From contig NZ_LT629703.1 of NCBI RefSeq assembly GCF_900103365.1, positions 5,194,501-5,258,500 of the forward strand: DNA of 64,000 nt, written 5' to 3'. Source of the DNA: Afipia sp. GAS231 (lineage in GTDB: Bacteria > Pseudomonadota > Alphaproteobacteria > Rhizobiales > Xanthobacteraceae). The notes beneath the pieces are model-generated. The model worked only from the letters and a program-made list of their open reading frames with translations, made no database searches and was not told the DNA's origin. Position numbers and translations under genes: made by a program. Of this stretch, positions 8,204-18,251 are shown in pieces. Within the stretch, counting starts at the first letter, position 1, and each line of letters begins with the position of its first letter.

Positions 8204-10477
8204 TCAGCTCTGGTAATAATCCCCGGACTTGATGCCCTTGTAGGATTCGATCTTCTGGATCGCGACCGGGTCGGCCTTGTTGAGGATGACACAGGCGAGA
8301 CGGTCGCGAATGATGTCGGCTTCCGCGAGCGCGTCGAGCACGAGATCCCGTTTCGTCTCGCCCCACTCGACCACGAAGACGAACTGATCGACGAAGCGCT
8401 CGATCATCTTCACATCGACGACCGACATCACGGGTGCGATCTCGATGATGATGTAGTCATAGGATTTGCGGGCGACGGACAGCAGTTGCGCCATCATCGG
8501 CGACCCCAGCAGTTCGGCCGAATTCGGAATACGGGCTGGGGCAACGCATGGCAGGACATGAAGTCCCGACCGCTGCCGCCGCGAGACCAGCCAGGGCAGC
8601 CGGGTGGGATTTTCTAGGGCTTCGAGAAGTCCCTCGCGCGCGTCGGGCGCTAGCGCAGCGCTCAGCCTTCTGACGTGGAAATCGCTGTCGATGACCAGGG
8701 TACGCGCGCCGGATGCTGCGATCATCAGCGCCGCTAGATTGGCGCCGACGGTGGTCTTTCCTTCCTTCGGCAGCGAGGACACGATGCCGATGACCTTGGC
8801 GCCGTGTACGCCTCGGTTGGTATCGATCTGCGCCTTGACGTTACGAAGCGCCTCGGTGAAGCGGGAGTAGGGCGCATCGAGGACGAGTTCTTCCATCGGC
8901 GTCGACTTCGCTTCGACCAGCGGCAGAACCACGCATTTGGTTCCGGTGACCTGCTCGACCGCCTTGGGAGTCCGGAACACGTCCGCGACCCATTCCTTGC
9001 CGACGGCAGCACCTGCGCCAAGGAAGAGACCGAGCATCATGCTGCCCGCGAGCACGGCCCAGCCCTTCTTGGAATTCTTGGACAACGCCGGAACGGCGCG
9101 CGTGATCACCCGCGCGCTCTGGACCGGCATGGTTTCGGTTTCGATGGTGTTGATCTCTTTGTATTTCTGCAGCGTGCTGTCGTAGAGCTTGTGCAGCGCC
9201 TCTGCCGAGCTTTCGAGTTCGCGCAGTTCACTGCCGGCCTTGGTGCCGCCGGCCAGATTGGAGACGGTGGCCGCGATCTCGGTCTCGCGTGCCTTGGCGA
9301 CCTGATATTCATTGGCGTAGGAATCGGCAATTCGCTTTTCCTCAGCCTGTATCGCTTCGCGCAGGCTGTCGGCCTGCCGGCGAATCTTGACGGCGATGGG
9401 GTGCTTGTCGCCGACATGGGATTCGATGTCGGCGGCCCTTGCCGACACGTCGCGGTACTGTCCGCGCAGTCTGATCAGTTCGTTGTTGGTCAGGGAAAAC
9501 AGTTCGCCGGGCGACGTCAGTCCGGCCTTGGCGTTGTTGTTCAACGCATCAGTGCCCATCTGCGTCGTGATGTCTTCGCCGTTTCGCAGCCGGATGCGGT
9601 CGAGACGGCTCTTGGCTTCGGCCGCGGCGATCTGGGCGTTGGCGAGTTGGGTTTCCAGGTTGGCACGCTGCTCCTGGCCGCCGGCGGCGGTCTTCAGGTT
9701 GTTGGCGGCCCTGAAGTCCTGCAGCGCGAGATCGGCGTCCGCGGCCTGCTTCTTCAGTTCGACCAGGCGATCCTGCAGCCACTGGCTCGCGACCTTGGTG
9801 GAGGTGAGCTTGGCGCTCATCGTCGTCGCGACATAGCTTTCGGCGATCGCATTGGCGATTTTGGCCGCCTTGGCCCTGTCTTCGGATTCGAATGCCACGT
9901 TAATGACGTTGGCGATGTCTTCGCGTGTGACGGTCAGACGCTTGGAGATCGCTTCGACCGCGGTCCGCTCGAGCGCAGCTTCGGGATCATCGACGGGAGC
10001 GACGCGCACGCCAAACAGACCGGCGACGGCTTTCTTGATGTCACCGAGATAGTCCGAAATCCGCGCGCCGCCCATCTTGGGCTGGCCGACGAATTCGCTG
10101 TCGCGGGTCAGGCCCAGCGAGCGGATCATCGGAACGATGACACTGTCCGACGACATCACGTATTGCTGGCTACCGACTTCCGCTTCGTCGAACGTCGGCT
10201 GGTCGACGATCTTGTTGTTCTGCAGGTACCGGCTCATGCTGCGGTCGACCAGCACGCGCGCAGAGCTTTTGTATGGGTTAGGCACCGTGACGAAATAGAC
10301 CGCCGCCAGCGCCAGTCCGATCAAGAATCCGTAGAGCGGAAAGCGCCAGCTGCGGCGCAAGGTCTCGAGAATATCGGTGGCGCCAATCGAGGGACGCGCG
10401 CTCGATCGCTGCGAATGATTCACATCGGAATATTCGTACTCGGCCTCGAGAGGCAGTTCGTTGGTTCTGGCATCCAT
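8204..10477 (-). CDS. Polysaccharide co-polymerase with tyrosine autokinase (Wzc/ExoP-like)
   Basis: This 757-residue inner-membrane protein controls polymer length and export. It has an N-terminal Wzz-type domain with a membrane segment near residues 48-68, a periplasmic coiled-coil/GNVR region (residues about 200-420), a second membrane segment near 475 and a cytoplasmic BY-kinase domain. The kinase shows a Walker A (PKEGKTT, about residue 568), Walker A' (LVIDSDF, about 596) and a C-terminal tyrosine tail (SYKGIKSGDYYQS). The tail has only three tyrosines, fewer than in E. coli Wzc. It pairs functionally with the export lipoprotein downstream. Confidence 0.93.
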   Translation of the reverse strand: MDARTNELPLEAEYEYSDVNHSQRSSARPSIGATDILETLRRSWRFPLYGFLIGLALAAVYFVTVPNPYKSSARVLVDRSMSRYLQNNKIVDQPTFDEAEVGSQQYVMSSDSVIVPMIRSLGLTRDSEFVGQPKMGGARISDYLGDIKKAVAGLFGVRVAPVDDPEAALERTAVEAISKRLTVTREDIANVINVAFESEDRAKAAKIANAIAESYVATTMSAKLTSTKVASQWLQDRLVELKKQAADADLALQDFRAANNLKTAAGGQEQRANLETQLANAQIAAAEAKSRLDRIRLRNGEDITTQMGTDALNNNAKAGLTSPGELFSLTNNELIRLRGQYRDVSARAADIESHVGDKHPIAVKIRRQADSLREAIQAEEKRIADSYANEYQVAKARETEIAATVSNLAGGTKAGSELRELESSAEALHKLYDSTLQKYKEINTIETETMPVQSARVITRAVPALSKNSKKGWAVLAGSMMLGLFLGAGAAVGKEWVADVFRTPKAVEQVTGTKCVVLPLVEAKSTPMEELVLDAPYSRFTEALRNVKAQIDTNRGVHGAKVIGIVSSLPKEGKTTVGANLAALMIAASGARTLVIDSDFHVRRLSAALAPDAREGLLEALENPTRLPWLVSRRQRSGLHVLPCVAPARIPNSAELLGSPMMAQLLSVARKSYDYIIIEIAPVMSVVDVKMIERFVDQFVFVVEWGETKRDLVLDALAEADIIRDRLACVILNKADPVAIQKIESYKGIKSGDYYQS

Positions 10478-10673
10478 TGGATCGTATCCACTCGAGCGCT
10501 ATTCAATCGTTGAGAGGGGCCGTGCAATTCAGCGGCCGTTGATCAGCTCTCAGGCGATCTCGTTGTTCGCGATTGTCGTCGTTGCTTCCCGTCAACAGCG
10601 GCGATGACCTGCAATATATCCTTGTTTGTCCTGGAGTTCTGGCTGATCACTGCCGATGGTTAATGTGCATTAA

Positions 10674-12125
10674 TTAATCAATCTGGGGTTTCATTGGCGG
10701 CATCGGGGATGGACTGCCGGCGGGTTCGCTGCCGTTAACTGAATGGAGCCAGACGTTGGAAACGGCGGATCTGCGCGGGCCGCGCGATGAACCAGGGCGG
10801 TTGGTTCGCGGGTGCCCGGGTCTTGGTCCGCTCACCGTGCGTGCCGCTCCGGCGCGAAGCGGCTTCCAGTAGCGGGCGATTTCGGCGGCCAGAATCAGGA
10901 ACACGATCCACAGCATTTCGAAGCCGCGCATCCATATGCTCTCGAGGCCGTTGGTGATGATGATCTGAAGCGTCAGCGTGAGCAGAACCCAGGCCCGGGT
11001 CGGCGCGCGATCGGCGACCCGCCCGATGGCGTGAAGGGTTGCGATGACGAACGCCATGAATAGCGCGTAGCCGGCGTAGCCCAACTCGACCTTGACGTCC
11101 AAATAGCCGTTGTGGCCGTTGGGCATGTCCTTCACCCAGCCCGGCGCATCGACGATGCTGGGCGCATCGGGTCCGGCCAGCCAGAACGACTGGTATCCCC
11201 ATCCTAGCAATGGCCGGTGTTCGATCTCCGACTCGACGAAGTCCCAGATGATCGAGCGGCCGGTAAATGTCGGATCGCCGTACAGGATGTAGGAGATGCG
11301 GTAGATGCTGAAGCCGGTCAGCGTGGTCAGGATCAGCCAGCAAACCGGAATCGACAGCAGAATGATCGCCGGCGAAAAGCGCGTTGCCTTTCGCAGCAGC
11401 AGGGTCGCTCCAGCCAGTGCTGGCGTCAGAAATAGCAGTCCCAGCGCTGTTTTGGAGTTGCTCAATATCAGCAGCACCACGGCTGCAATGGCTATGAGAA
11501 CGCCGAACACCCGCCGCCTGCCGGGATATAGCGTCTCGTGAAGCGCCAGCAGCGCCGCGATCGCTTCGCATTCGCCGAGATAGTTCTTTCCGGAGAAATA
11601 TCCGGGATAGCCCCAGGTCGCGAACTTGGTGTCGATCGGCGGCCGGCCCAGCACGAAGAACACGTTCAGGATCGTGGCGATCGCAAAGCAAACGAACAGG
11701 CCCCGCATCAAATCCGACTTTCGCGCCGCCAGCAGTGCGGGCACCACGATGGAGACGACGATCATCGCCTGCTGCGAAAACCGGATGAACGAGGTCTCCG
11801 GCTTGAACGCCCACAGCACGCTCATTCCAGCCAACGCAAGGTAACCGAACAGCCAGAGAATGTGGGGCGGAAAGCTGAGGCGGGAAAAATTTCGTATCGC
11901 CAGCACGAGTGCAATCGCCGCGAGTACCGGCCAGAAAATCTTGCTCTCCGGCCGGGCTTCCATCAAGCAGGCGGAGTCGGTCGGATCGCACGAAACGATG
12001 ATCAGCGGAAACACGATCGTCGCGTAGACGCACGCGAGGATCGGAATGAGCGCGTAGCCGTCGAACGTCCGTGTCGACGATCGCGCTCCATCCATTTCCT
12101 GAGAATGCGTGGCGGCTCTGGGCAT
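10674..12125 (-). CDS. O-antigen ligase/ExoQ-like polysaccharide polymerase
   Basis: This 483-residue polytopic membrane protein has about ten hydrophobic segments and a large periplasmic loop (near GWGYQSFW and MPNGHNGYLD). The H-N-G-Y-L motif in that loop is characteristic of the Wzy/WaaL/ExoQ superfamily. It likely polymerises lipid-linked repeat units of the exopolysaccharide. The C-terminal 70 residues after the last helix are rich in Pro, Arg and Ser and look disordered. It lies 196 bp upstream of the wzc-like gene on the same strand and diverges from the acyltransferase. Confidence 0.88.
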   Translation of the reverse strand: MPRAATHSQEMDGARSSTRTFDGYALIPILACVYATIVFPLIIVSCDPTDSACLMEARPESKIFWPVLAAIALVLAIRNFSRLSFPPHILWLFGYLALAGMSVLWAFKPETSFIRFSQQAMIVVSIVVPALLAARKSDLMRGLFVCFAIATILNVFFVLGRPPIDTKFATWGYPGYFSGKNYLGECEAIAALLALHETLYPGRRRVFGVLIAIAAVVLLILSNSKTALGLLFLTPALAGATLLLRKATRFSPAIILLSIPVCWLILTTLTGFSIYRISYILYGDPTFTGRSIIWDFVESEIEHRPLLGWGYQSFWLAGPDAPSIVDAPGWVKDMPNGHNGYLDVKVELGYAGYALFMAFVIATLHAIGRVADRAPTRAWVLLTLTLQIIITNGLESIWMRGFEMLWIVFLILAAEIARYWKPLRAGAARTVSGPRPGHPRTNRPGSSRGPRRSAVSNVWLHSVNGSEPAGSPSPMPPMKPQID

Positions 12126-12338
12126 GCGGCACTCTAGCAGCGGTCGCTTTTAATGTGTGTTCCTAGCATGCCGATAGTTAATGCCGCATGTGCCGCATCA
12201 ATGACTTAACCCTAATTTCAGACTTGCCGTTCCAGCGCGCCGTTCCGCTCGACATCGCGGGCCTCGACTGCGCAGATTCCGGTGGCGCGCAGCCATTTTT
12301 TTTAGAGGTGCGCCACATCCGAATATCGCCGCTCCGGC

Positions 12339-13634
12339 ATGGCCGGAGAGAAGCACCGACAGGCTGGCCAGATGCTCGTTCAAGCGTTCGTTAATTCGTC
12401 GCCGGGTTCCACGCCAAGGGCCACGCCCGGCGCCCCATCCTCGGCGAGCGCGACCCCTCGGCTCGATCTGCAGGGTCATCTGCCCGTGCTCGACGGCGTG
12501 CGCGGGCTCGCGATCCTGATGGTGCTGCTGCTTCACTTCCTCGGCAACATGGAACCGACCAATGCGGTCGAGCGCGCCATTGTCGGAATCACCAATTACG
12601 GATCCTACGGCGTTGAGCTGTTCTTCGTCCTGTCCGGTTTCCTGATCACGGGCATTCTCTATGACGCCCGCAACAAGCCGAACTATTTTCGCAATTTTTA
12701 CATGCGCCGCGTGTTGCGGATCTTTCCGCTGTATTATGGCGTGCTGGCGCTGGTGTTCTTTGTCGGGCCGCTGATCTCGATTCTGCGCGGACCGTCGCTC
12801 GACTATCTCGTGGACCGTCAGGCCTGGGCCTGGCTCTACGCGGTCAACATCTACATCGCGATCCAGGGCGACTGGTCGTTCTCCTATCTGGAACATCTGT
12901 GGTCGCTGTGCATCGAGGAACATTTCTATCTGGTCTGGCCGCTCGCGGTGTTTCTGATGGCGCGCCGGCCGCGGATGCTGATTGGCGTCTGCCTCGCGGT
13001 CTCGCTCGGCGCGATGCTGGCGCGCTTGACCGGATCGCTGATGGGGTTGAGCTGGTGGACCACGTATGTCCTGACCCCGTTCCGCCTCGATGGCCTCGCG
13101 CTCGGGGCGTTCCTGGCCGTGATGGCGCGGCAGCCCGGCGGACTGGATCGGTTGGTGCGGGCGTTGCCTTCGGTGGTGACGGTAGCCTCGGCGCTGCTGT
13201 TGCTGACTTTCGTCTGGACCCGGCTGGTGTCGCGCGACAGCATGGAACTGGTGCTGCCGGTTCGTGCCGCTGTCATTCAGGTGTTGCTGGCCTGCCTGCT
13301 GATCGGGGCTCTGGTGGCGTCCGAGAGATCACAGGTCTCGCGGTTCTTTCGCAGCCGCTGGTTGGTCTTTCTCGGCACCTACAGCTACGGCCTCTACGTC
13401 TACCATCACTTCATTTCGTATTACCTGACGGTCAATCACACCGAGCGCGAGTTGACGGCGTGGCTTGGCTCGCATGGTGCTGCGATCGCGCTGCAGGCGA
13501 CGCTCGGTGCTGCGGTGTCGGTGATGATTGCCTATGCAAGCTATGAATTGTTCGAGAAGCGCTTCCTCGGATTGAAGCGTTTCTATGCGACCGCCAAGGA
13601 CTCGACGTCCAAAGCGACAACCGTCTCCGGTTAA
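12339..13634 (+). CDS. Acyltransferase 3 family (OafA/YrhL) membrane protein
   Basis: This 431-residue integral membrane O-acyltransferase would acetylate or acylate sugars of the polymer. The family signature is clear: PVLDGVRGLAILMVLLLHF at about residues 48-66 with the conserved His, then SYGVELFFVLSGFLITGIL, the R-R-x-x-R-I-x-P-x-Y segment (MRRVLRIFPLYY) and EEHFYLVWPL. About ten membrane helices follow. The first 40 residues are Pro/Ser/Ala-rich, and Met12 is an alternative start. Its stop codon overlaps the stop of the convergent glycosyltransferase, the two sharing TTAA. Confidence 0.92.
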   Translation: MAGEKHRQAGQMLVQAFVNSSPGSTPRATPGAPSSASATPRLDLQGHLPVLDGVRGLAILMVLLLHFLGNMEPTNAVERAIVGITNYGSYGVELFFVLSGFLITGILYDARNKPNYFRNFYMRRVLRIFPLYYGVLALVFFVGPLISILRGPSLDYLVDRQAWAWLYAVNIYIAIQGDWSFSYLEHLWSLCIEEHFYLVWPLAVFLMARRPRMLIGVCLAVSLGAMLARLTGSLMGLSWWTTYVLTPFRLDGLALGAFLAVMARQPGGLDRLVRALPSVVTVASALLLLTFVWTRLVSRDSMELVLPVRAAVIQVLLACLLIGALVASERSQVSRFFRSRWLVFLGTYSYGLYVYHHFISYYLTVNHTERELTAWLGSHGAAIALQATLGAAVSVMIAYASYELFEKRFLGLKRFYATAKDSTSKATTVSG

Positions 13635-14872
13635 CCGCTGGCTTCCAGAATCTCGCGATAAAAGCCTTCCAGCGCCTTGGCGGCCGCGCTCCAGGCATAG
13701 CGCGCTTCCGACAGTTGCCGTGCCGAATTTCCGATCCGCGCCGCCAATTCAGGTTCGGCCAATAGTCGGATCGCCGCGTCCGCAAACGCATCCGGCTGGT
13801 CCTCGATCAGGATATCACGCCCGGGAATCGCATCGATTCCTTCGGCGCCAAGCGTGGTGGAAACCATGGCCTTGCCCATCGCCATCGCCTCGACGATCTT
13901 CAGGCGCGTGCCGCCGCCCAGCCGCAACGGCACGATCACGGCCGCGGCTTCGGCGAGGTGCGGCCGCAGGTCCGGCACAAAACCTGTAAACTCGATCCGT
14001 GGTCCGGCCAGCGCCAGCAGTTGCGGTGACGGCGAGCCACCGATGATCTTGCAGCGCGCGTCCGGATTGGCCTCGGCGATCCGCGGCCAGATCTCCTGGA
14101 TGAAGTAAGTGGCGCCATCGATATTGGGCATGTAGGACATCAGCCCGAAGAACACGATGGTGCGGCCGTCCGGCTGTGGATCGGTCGGACGGGGCTTGTA
14201 GAAATCGACGTCGGCGGCGTTGGGAATCACCATGGTGCGGGCCGCGGGGATATCGTCGAGCAGGCGCTGCTGGTCGGCGACGCTGCAGAGGTAGACGCCG
14301 TCGGCGCGACCATAGGTCCGAAGTTCTTCGCGCCGCAGCTTGCGCCAGTTGGCTTCGGCGTAGAGTCGCCGAAGCAGGCTGCCGCCGGTGCGGGTGTATT
14401 GTCGCGCCAGGTCGTAGTCGATGTTGTGGGAGTCCACGACCACGACCGGAATCTTCGCGCCCGGCGGCGCCTGCCACAGGTCGCAATGCCCGAGGAAGGT
14501 GAATTCGAGATTGACGATGTCGAACCGTTGGGCGCGGAGCACCTTGTCGAGCGCCTGCTGCATCTCGGACACCACGACCCGCAACCGCTCGAAACTTTTG
14601 GTCGAAGCCAGCGAGCGGAGCTGCAGCAACCGCTTGGCGAGGCCGTCGCGTCCATACGGATTTTTGATCAGCACCACCTCGCGGCAGTAGGCCTGCATCG
14701 CGACCCGGCACTCCTCGATGTCGAATTCGTCGTCGACCAGCATCACCGCGGTGATGTCGTGGCGCCGCGCGAGCTGGGTCATCAGCCCGTGCAGCCGCGC
14801 CTGCGCGCCGAAGCGCGGCGGGCTTGCCGGCATCTGCGAGACGTAGAGGATATTGAGGCGTTCCGGGCTCAT
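13631..14872 (-). CDS. Glycosyltransferase family 4 (GT-B)
   Basis: This 413-residue GT-B retaining glycosyltransferase has an N-terminal Rossmann domain opening with ILYVSQMPASPPRFGAQARL. Its C-terminal nucleotide-sugar domain carries the family pattern IVPLRLGGGTRLKIVEAMAMG followed by a TTLGAEGID segment. It presumably adds one sugar to the lipid-linked repeat unit in the cytoplasm. It starts 153 bp from, and divergent to, the asparagine-synthase-like gene. Donor and acceptor are not determinable. Confidence 0.9.
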   Translation of the reverse strand: MSPERLNILYVSQMPASPPRFGAQARLHGLMTQLARRHDITAVMLVDDEFDIEECRVAMQAYCREVVLIKNPYGRDGLAKRLLQLRSLASTKSFERLRVVVSEMQQALDKVLRAQRFDIVNLEFTFLGHCDLWQAPPGAKIPVVVVDSHNIDYDLARQYTRTGGSLLRRLYAEANWRKLRREELRTYGRADGVYLCSVADQQRLLDDIPAARTMVIPNAADVDFYKPRPTDPQPDGRTIVFFGLMSYMPNIDGATYFIQEIWPRIAEANPDARCKIIGGSPSPQLLALAGPRIEFTGFVPDLRPHLAEAAAVIVPLRLGGGTRLKIVEAMAMGKAMVSTTLGAEGIDAIPGRDILIEDQPDAFADAAIRLLAEPELAARIGNSARQLSEARYAWSAAAKALEGFYREILEASG

Positions 14873-14929
14873 GGTTTGTTATAGGCGCAGTGATAGGTTT
14901 CGCCCGCGTGAATTGCCGGGCAGTTTGGA

Positions 14930-14946
14930 TTAACGTTAAGCCAAGC
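14930..14946 (+). promoter_or_regulatory. Candidate operator upstream of asnB-like gene
   Basis: TTAACGTTAAGCCAAGC begins with a perfect 10-bp palindrome. The same 17-mer with two mismatches occurs at 20207-20223, and both lie 80-90 bp upstream of a plus-strand gene of this locus. The shared position and palindrome suggest a common regulator site, but no protein can be named. Confidence 0.4.
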
Positions 14947-15025
14947 AGTACCTTAGCTGCTCCCTCGCATCCTGCGACGAGCCGCGCAAATCGTGGGATA
15001 AGGTGCTTCCCAAGGGACTGATTTG

Positions 15026-16966
15026 ATGTGCGGCATTGCCGGTATAATTGGACGACTGGACCAGACCAACCGCGCAGCGCTGCAGCGGATGAACGACGCC
15101 ATGGTCCATCGCGGCCCGGACGCCGCCGGCATCTGGGCTTCGACGCCTGACGATCGTGGCTGGGGCGCGCTGTTGGCGCATCGCCGGCTCGCGATCCTCG
15201 ATCTGTCGCCGGCCGGCGTGCAGCCGATGCTGGACCCGGTGACCGGGCATGTCATAGTCTTCAATGGCGAGATCTACAATTATCGGGATTTGCGGCGGCG
15301 GCTGGAGTCCGAAGGGCAGCAATTCCAGTCCAGCGGCGACACCGCGGTGATGCTGCGCGCGCTCGGCCTGCACGGGCCGGATGCCGTGAAATGGTTGCGC
15401 GGCATGTTCGCTTTCGCGTGCTGGGACCAGAAGCAGCGTCGCTTGATGCTGGCGCGGGACCAATTGGGCATCAAGCCGCTCTATGTGGCGCGATCGTCGG
15501 ATCCGAACAGCGGCTGGTCGCTGGTCTTTGCCTCCGAGCTTCGCGCGCTGCTGGCATCGGGACTTCTGGGCACGCCGCGCCTCGATCCGCAAGCGGTCGC
15601 CAGCAGCGTCTGGAACGGTTTTGTGACCGGCCCCAATACGGCGGTCAAAGGCGTCGAACTGCTCTGGCCCGGGCAGCTTCTCGAACTTGACGGTTCGGGC
15701 AAGCAAGTTCGTCAGGAAGATTTCTGGCGCATCCCCGATCACGCGCCCGATCCGACCATGACCGAGAATGAACTGGCCCAGATTCTGGAGGAGGGGCTAA
15801 AGCTGCATCTCGCCAGCGACGTGCCGCTGGCGGTGTTTCTCTCCGGCGGCGTCGACTCTTCGGCGATGGCCAATCTGGCGCAGCGCGCCGCCAAAACGCC
15901 GATCCATACTTTCACGCTGGCCTTCGAAGAGCAGGAGCTCAACGAAGGCCCGATTGCGCAACAGATCGCGAAAGCCATCGGCACCGAGCATCACGAGGTG
16001 GTGCTGACCGAAGGACACTTCGTTTCGAATCTGGAGGCGGCGCTCGATAGCCTCGACCAGCCGACTTTCGACGGGCTGAACGCCTACTTCATGTCGCGCG
16101 CGATTCGTGACGCCGGATTTACCGTCGCGATATCAGGCACCGGTGGCGACGAGCTTTTCGGCGGTTATCCGACCTTCCGCGATCTGCCGGTGTTGCAGCG
16201 CTGGTCGAAACGCGCCGGCTTCGTGCCGCGCGACCTGCAGGTGGCCGCGGCGAAGCTGGTGACCTGGCCGCTGCGGCGCACCTCGCAGGCGGTGCCGCCG
16301 CAGACCCGCTGGGCCAAATTGCCGGAAATGGTCCGTCACGGCGACGATCTCGTGGCGCTCTATCAATTGGCCAGTGCGCTGTTCCTGCCGGGATGGCAGC
16401 GTGAATTGCTGGCGCCTGGTTTTGCCGACGTGCTGGCCGATGGCTTGCCTTCCAGCATGCGCCAGCGGCTTACTGCCGAAACCAAAGGCCGCCTACCGCT
16501 GTCGGCGATCTCTGTGATGGAGCAGCGGCTGTTTCTCGGCGAGCGCCTGCTGCGCGACAATGACGTGGCCAGCATGGCGGCCTCGCTGGAGCAACGCGTG
16601 CCGCTGGTGGATCATGTACTGTTCGAGAGCGTGGACCGGTTGCCGGATCAGGCACGTTATGCGCCGCTCGGCCGCAAGGACATGTTGCGAAAGATCGGCC
16701 TGCGCGGCCTCGACCCCACGCTGTTCGATCGGCCCAAAAGCGGATTCGTCTTGCCGTTCGATCGCTGGATCCGGCAGGGCCTGAAGAAAGTCATGGATCA
16801 GACCTTACGCGATCCGCAGGCGATCGCGCCGTGCGGTCTCGATCCAGTGGCGGTTGCCAAGCTCTGGCAAACCTTCCTTGACGGCGGGTCAGGCTTTTAC
16901 TGGTCGCGGGTGTGGTCGGTCTACGTCTTGATCCGGTGGTGCCACCGGAATCGCGTGTATTGCTGA
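15026..16966 (+). CDS. asnB: Asparagine synthase-like glutamine amidotransferase
   Basis: This 646-residue class II glutamine amidotransferase has a C-terminal asparagine-synthase domain. The chosen start is the ATG at 15026, not the TTG directly before it, because Cys2 (MCGIAG) must become the N-terminal nucleophile. The AAGGGA Shine-Dalgarno site fits this start. The ATP-binding PP-loop is SGGVDSS at about residues 272-278. In polysaccharide loci such proteins are thought to amidate sugar carboxylates rather than make free asparagine, and the surrounding glycosyltransferases support that role here (inference). It converges on wecB. Confidence 0.92.
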   Translation: MCGIAGIIGRLDQTNRAALQRMNDAMVHRGPDAAGIWASTPDDRGWGALLAHRRLAILDLSPAGVQPMLDPVTGHVIVFNGEIYNYRDLRRRLESEGQQFQSSGDTAVMLRALGLHGPDAVKWLRGMFAFACWDQKQRRLMLARDQLGIKPLYVARSSDPNSGWSLVFASELRALLASGLLGTPRLDPQAVASSVWNGFVTGPNTAVKGVELLWPGQLLELDGSGKQVRQEDFWRIPDHAPDPTMTENELAQILEEGLKLHLASDVPLAVFLSGGVDSSAMANLAQRAAKTPIHTFTLAFEEQELNEGPIAQQIAKAIGTEHHEVVLTEGHFVSNLEAALDSLDQPTFDGLNAYFMSRAIRDAGFTVAISGTGGDELFGGYPTFRDLPVLQRWSKRAGFVPRDLQVAAAKLVTWPLRRTSQAVPPQTRWAKLPEMVRHGDDLVALYQLASALFLPGWQRELLAPGFADVLADGLPSSMRQRLTAETKGRLPLSAISVMEQRLFLGERLLRDNDVASMAASLEQRVPLVDHVLFESVDRLPDQARYAPLGRKDMLRKIGLRGLDPTLFDRPKSGFVLPFDRWIRQGLKKVMDQTLRDPQAIAPCGLDPVAVAKLWQTFLDGGSGFYWSRVWSVYVLIRWCHRNRVYC

Positions 16967-17021
16967 AGACGGTTTCCACTAAGACCTCGCCGGCTTACGC
17001 CGACGCAGTGGAGGCGAAGGA

Positions 17022-18233
17022 CTACTTCGCCAGTTCCATCAACGCCGGCTGCAGCGCGGGCGAGGTTGCCGATGTCGCCGCATCACCTGCAAAGTAGCGG
17101 CGCATGCGCTCGATGATCTTGTCTGCGGCATGCCCGTCTCCGTAGGGATTTTGCGCGGTTGCCATCAACCGATAGGCCGCGTCGTCCGTGAGCAGCCGCA
17201 CCGCGTGTTCCACGATGGCCGGCGCGTTGGGGCCGGTCAGCAACGCCGTGCCGGCCGTGACGCCCTCGGGACGTTCGGTGGTATCGCGCATGACCAGCAC
17301 CGGCTTGCCCAGCGAGGGCGCTTCTTCCTGGACCCCGCCGGAGTCGGTCAGCACCAGCTTGCAGCGCGCCATCAGGGCGACGAAGTTGCGATAGCCCTGC
17401 GGCGCGATCAGCCGGACGTTCGGCAGGCCGCCGAGCAGGCGGTTGACGTGGGTGAGCACATTGGGATTGAGGTGGACCGGGTAGACGAACCGGTGGTCCG
17501 GGAATTTTTCGGCCAGGATCGCGATCGCCCGGCAGATCTGCGCAATGCCGTCGCCGAAATTCTCGCGGCGGTGGCCGGTGATCAGCACGGTCGGGGCCTC
17601 CGCCCAGTCGGCGCCGAGAAGCTGGCTGAGTTCAGCGTCGATACCAGCGCGTATCGCCGGGTCGGCTTTCTGGCGCGCCACCTCGATGCGCAAGGCATCG
17701 ATGACGGTGTTGCCGGTCACCGAAATAATTTCTTCCGGAACCGCTTCACGGAGCAGGGCATCGCGCGCGCCTTCGGTCGGTGCGAAGTGAAGCGTGACCA
17801 GCGGTGTGGCGAGCTTGCGGTTGGCTTCTTCGGGGAACGGCGACCAGATGTTGCCGGTGCGCAGTCCCGCCTCGACATGGCCGATCGGAATGCGCCGGTA
17901 GAAGCAGGCGAGTGACGCGGCGAGGACAGTGGTGGTGTCACCTTGCACCAATGCCATGTCCGGCTTGGCCGTTTCCAGCCATTCGTCGATCCCGGTGATC
18001 AGCCGTGCCGTCAGTCCCGCCAGCGTCTGGTTCGGACGCATCACGTCGAGATCGGCGTCGACTGCAAAGCCAAAAGTGTCGGCGACCTGACGGAACATTT
18101 CCTTGTGCTGGCCGGTCGCCACCACGGTGCAGTGAAAATCGTGGGAAGCACGCAGCGCCGCCACGACAGGAGCGAGCTTGACCGCTTCGGGGCGGGTGCC
18201 CATGAAGACCAGGATGTTGCGCTTCGTCGTCAT
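17022..18233 (-). CDS. wecB: UDP-N-acetylglucosamine 2-epimerase
   Basis: This cytoplasmic enzyme of 403 residues interconverts UDP-GlcNAc and UDP-ManNAc. Family motifs are clear: FMGTRPEAVKLAPVV at the N-terminus, VQGDTTT, GHVEAGLRTG with NIWSPFPEE, and the late LTDSGGVQEEAPSLG active-site loop. Length and layout are normal. It lies 18 bp downstream of the GT2-WecG fusion gene on the same strand, so the two are almost certainly one operon, with WecB supplying the ManNAc donor to the WecG half. No wecC (UDP-ManNAc dehydrogenase) is seen in the window. Confidence 0.95.
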   Translation of the reverse strand: MTTKRNILVFMGTRPEAVKLAPVVAALRASHDFHCTVVATGQHKEMFRQVADTFGFAVDADLDVMRPNQTLAGLTARLITGIDEWLETAKPDMALVQGDTTTVLAASLACFYRRIPIGHVEAGLRTGNIWSPFPEEANRKLATPLVTLHFAPTEGARDALLREAVPEEIISVTGNTVIDALRIEVARQKADPAIRAGIDAELSQLLGADWAEAPTVLITGHRRENFGDGIAQICRAIAILAEKFPDHRFVYPVHLNPNVLTHVNRLLGGLPNVRLIAPQGYRNFVALMARCKLVLTDSGGVQEEAPSLGKPVLVMRDTTERPEGVTAGTALLTGPNAPAIVEHAVRLLTDDAAYRLMATAQNPYGDGHAADKIIERMRRYFAGDAATSATSPALQPALMELAK

Positions 18234-18251
18234 CGTGATCTCCTGATGGCG

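Noticed and set aside
8804..10513. 569-codon plus-strand frame opposite the Wzc-like gene
   Set aside because: The minus strand has Walker motifs and Wzz features, and the plus frame has no motif.
13631..16966. Exosortase (XrtA)/PEP-CTERM system
   Set aside because: The amidotransferase, GT4 and FemAB-like genes resemble those found near exosortases, but no exosortase and no PEP-CTERM tail was seen in the window.
16967..17021. Possible terminator between asnB and wecB
   Set aside because: Only short imperfect stems are visible and there is no T-run on either strand.
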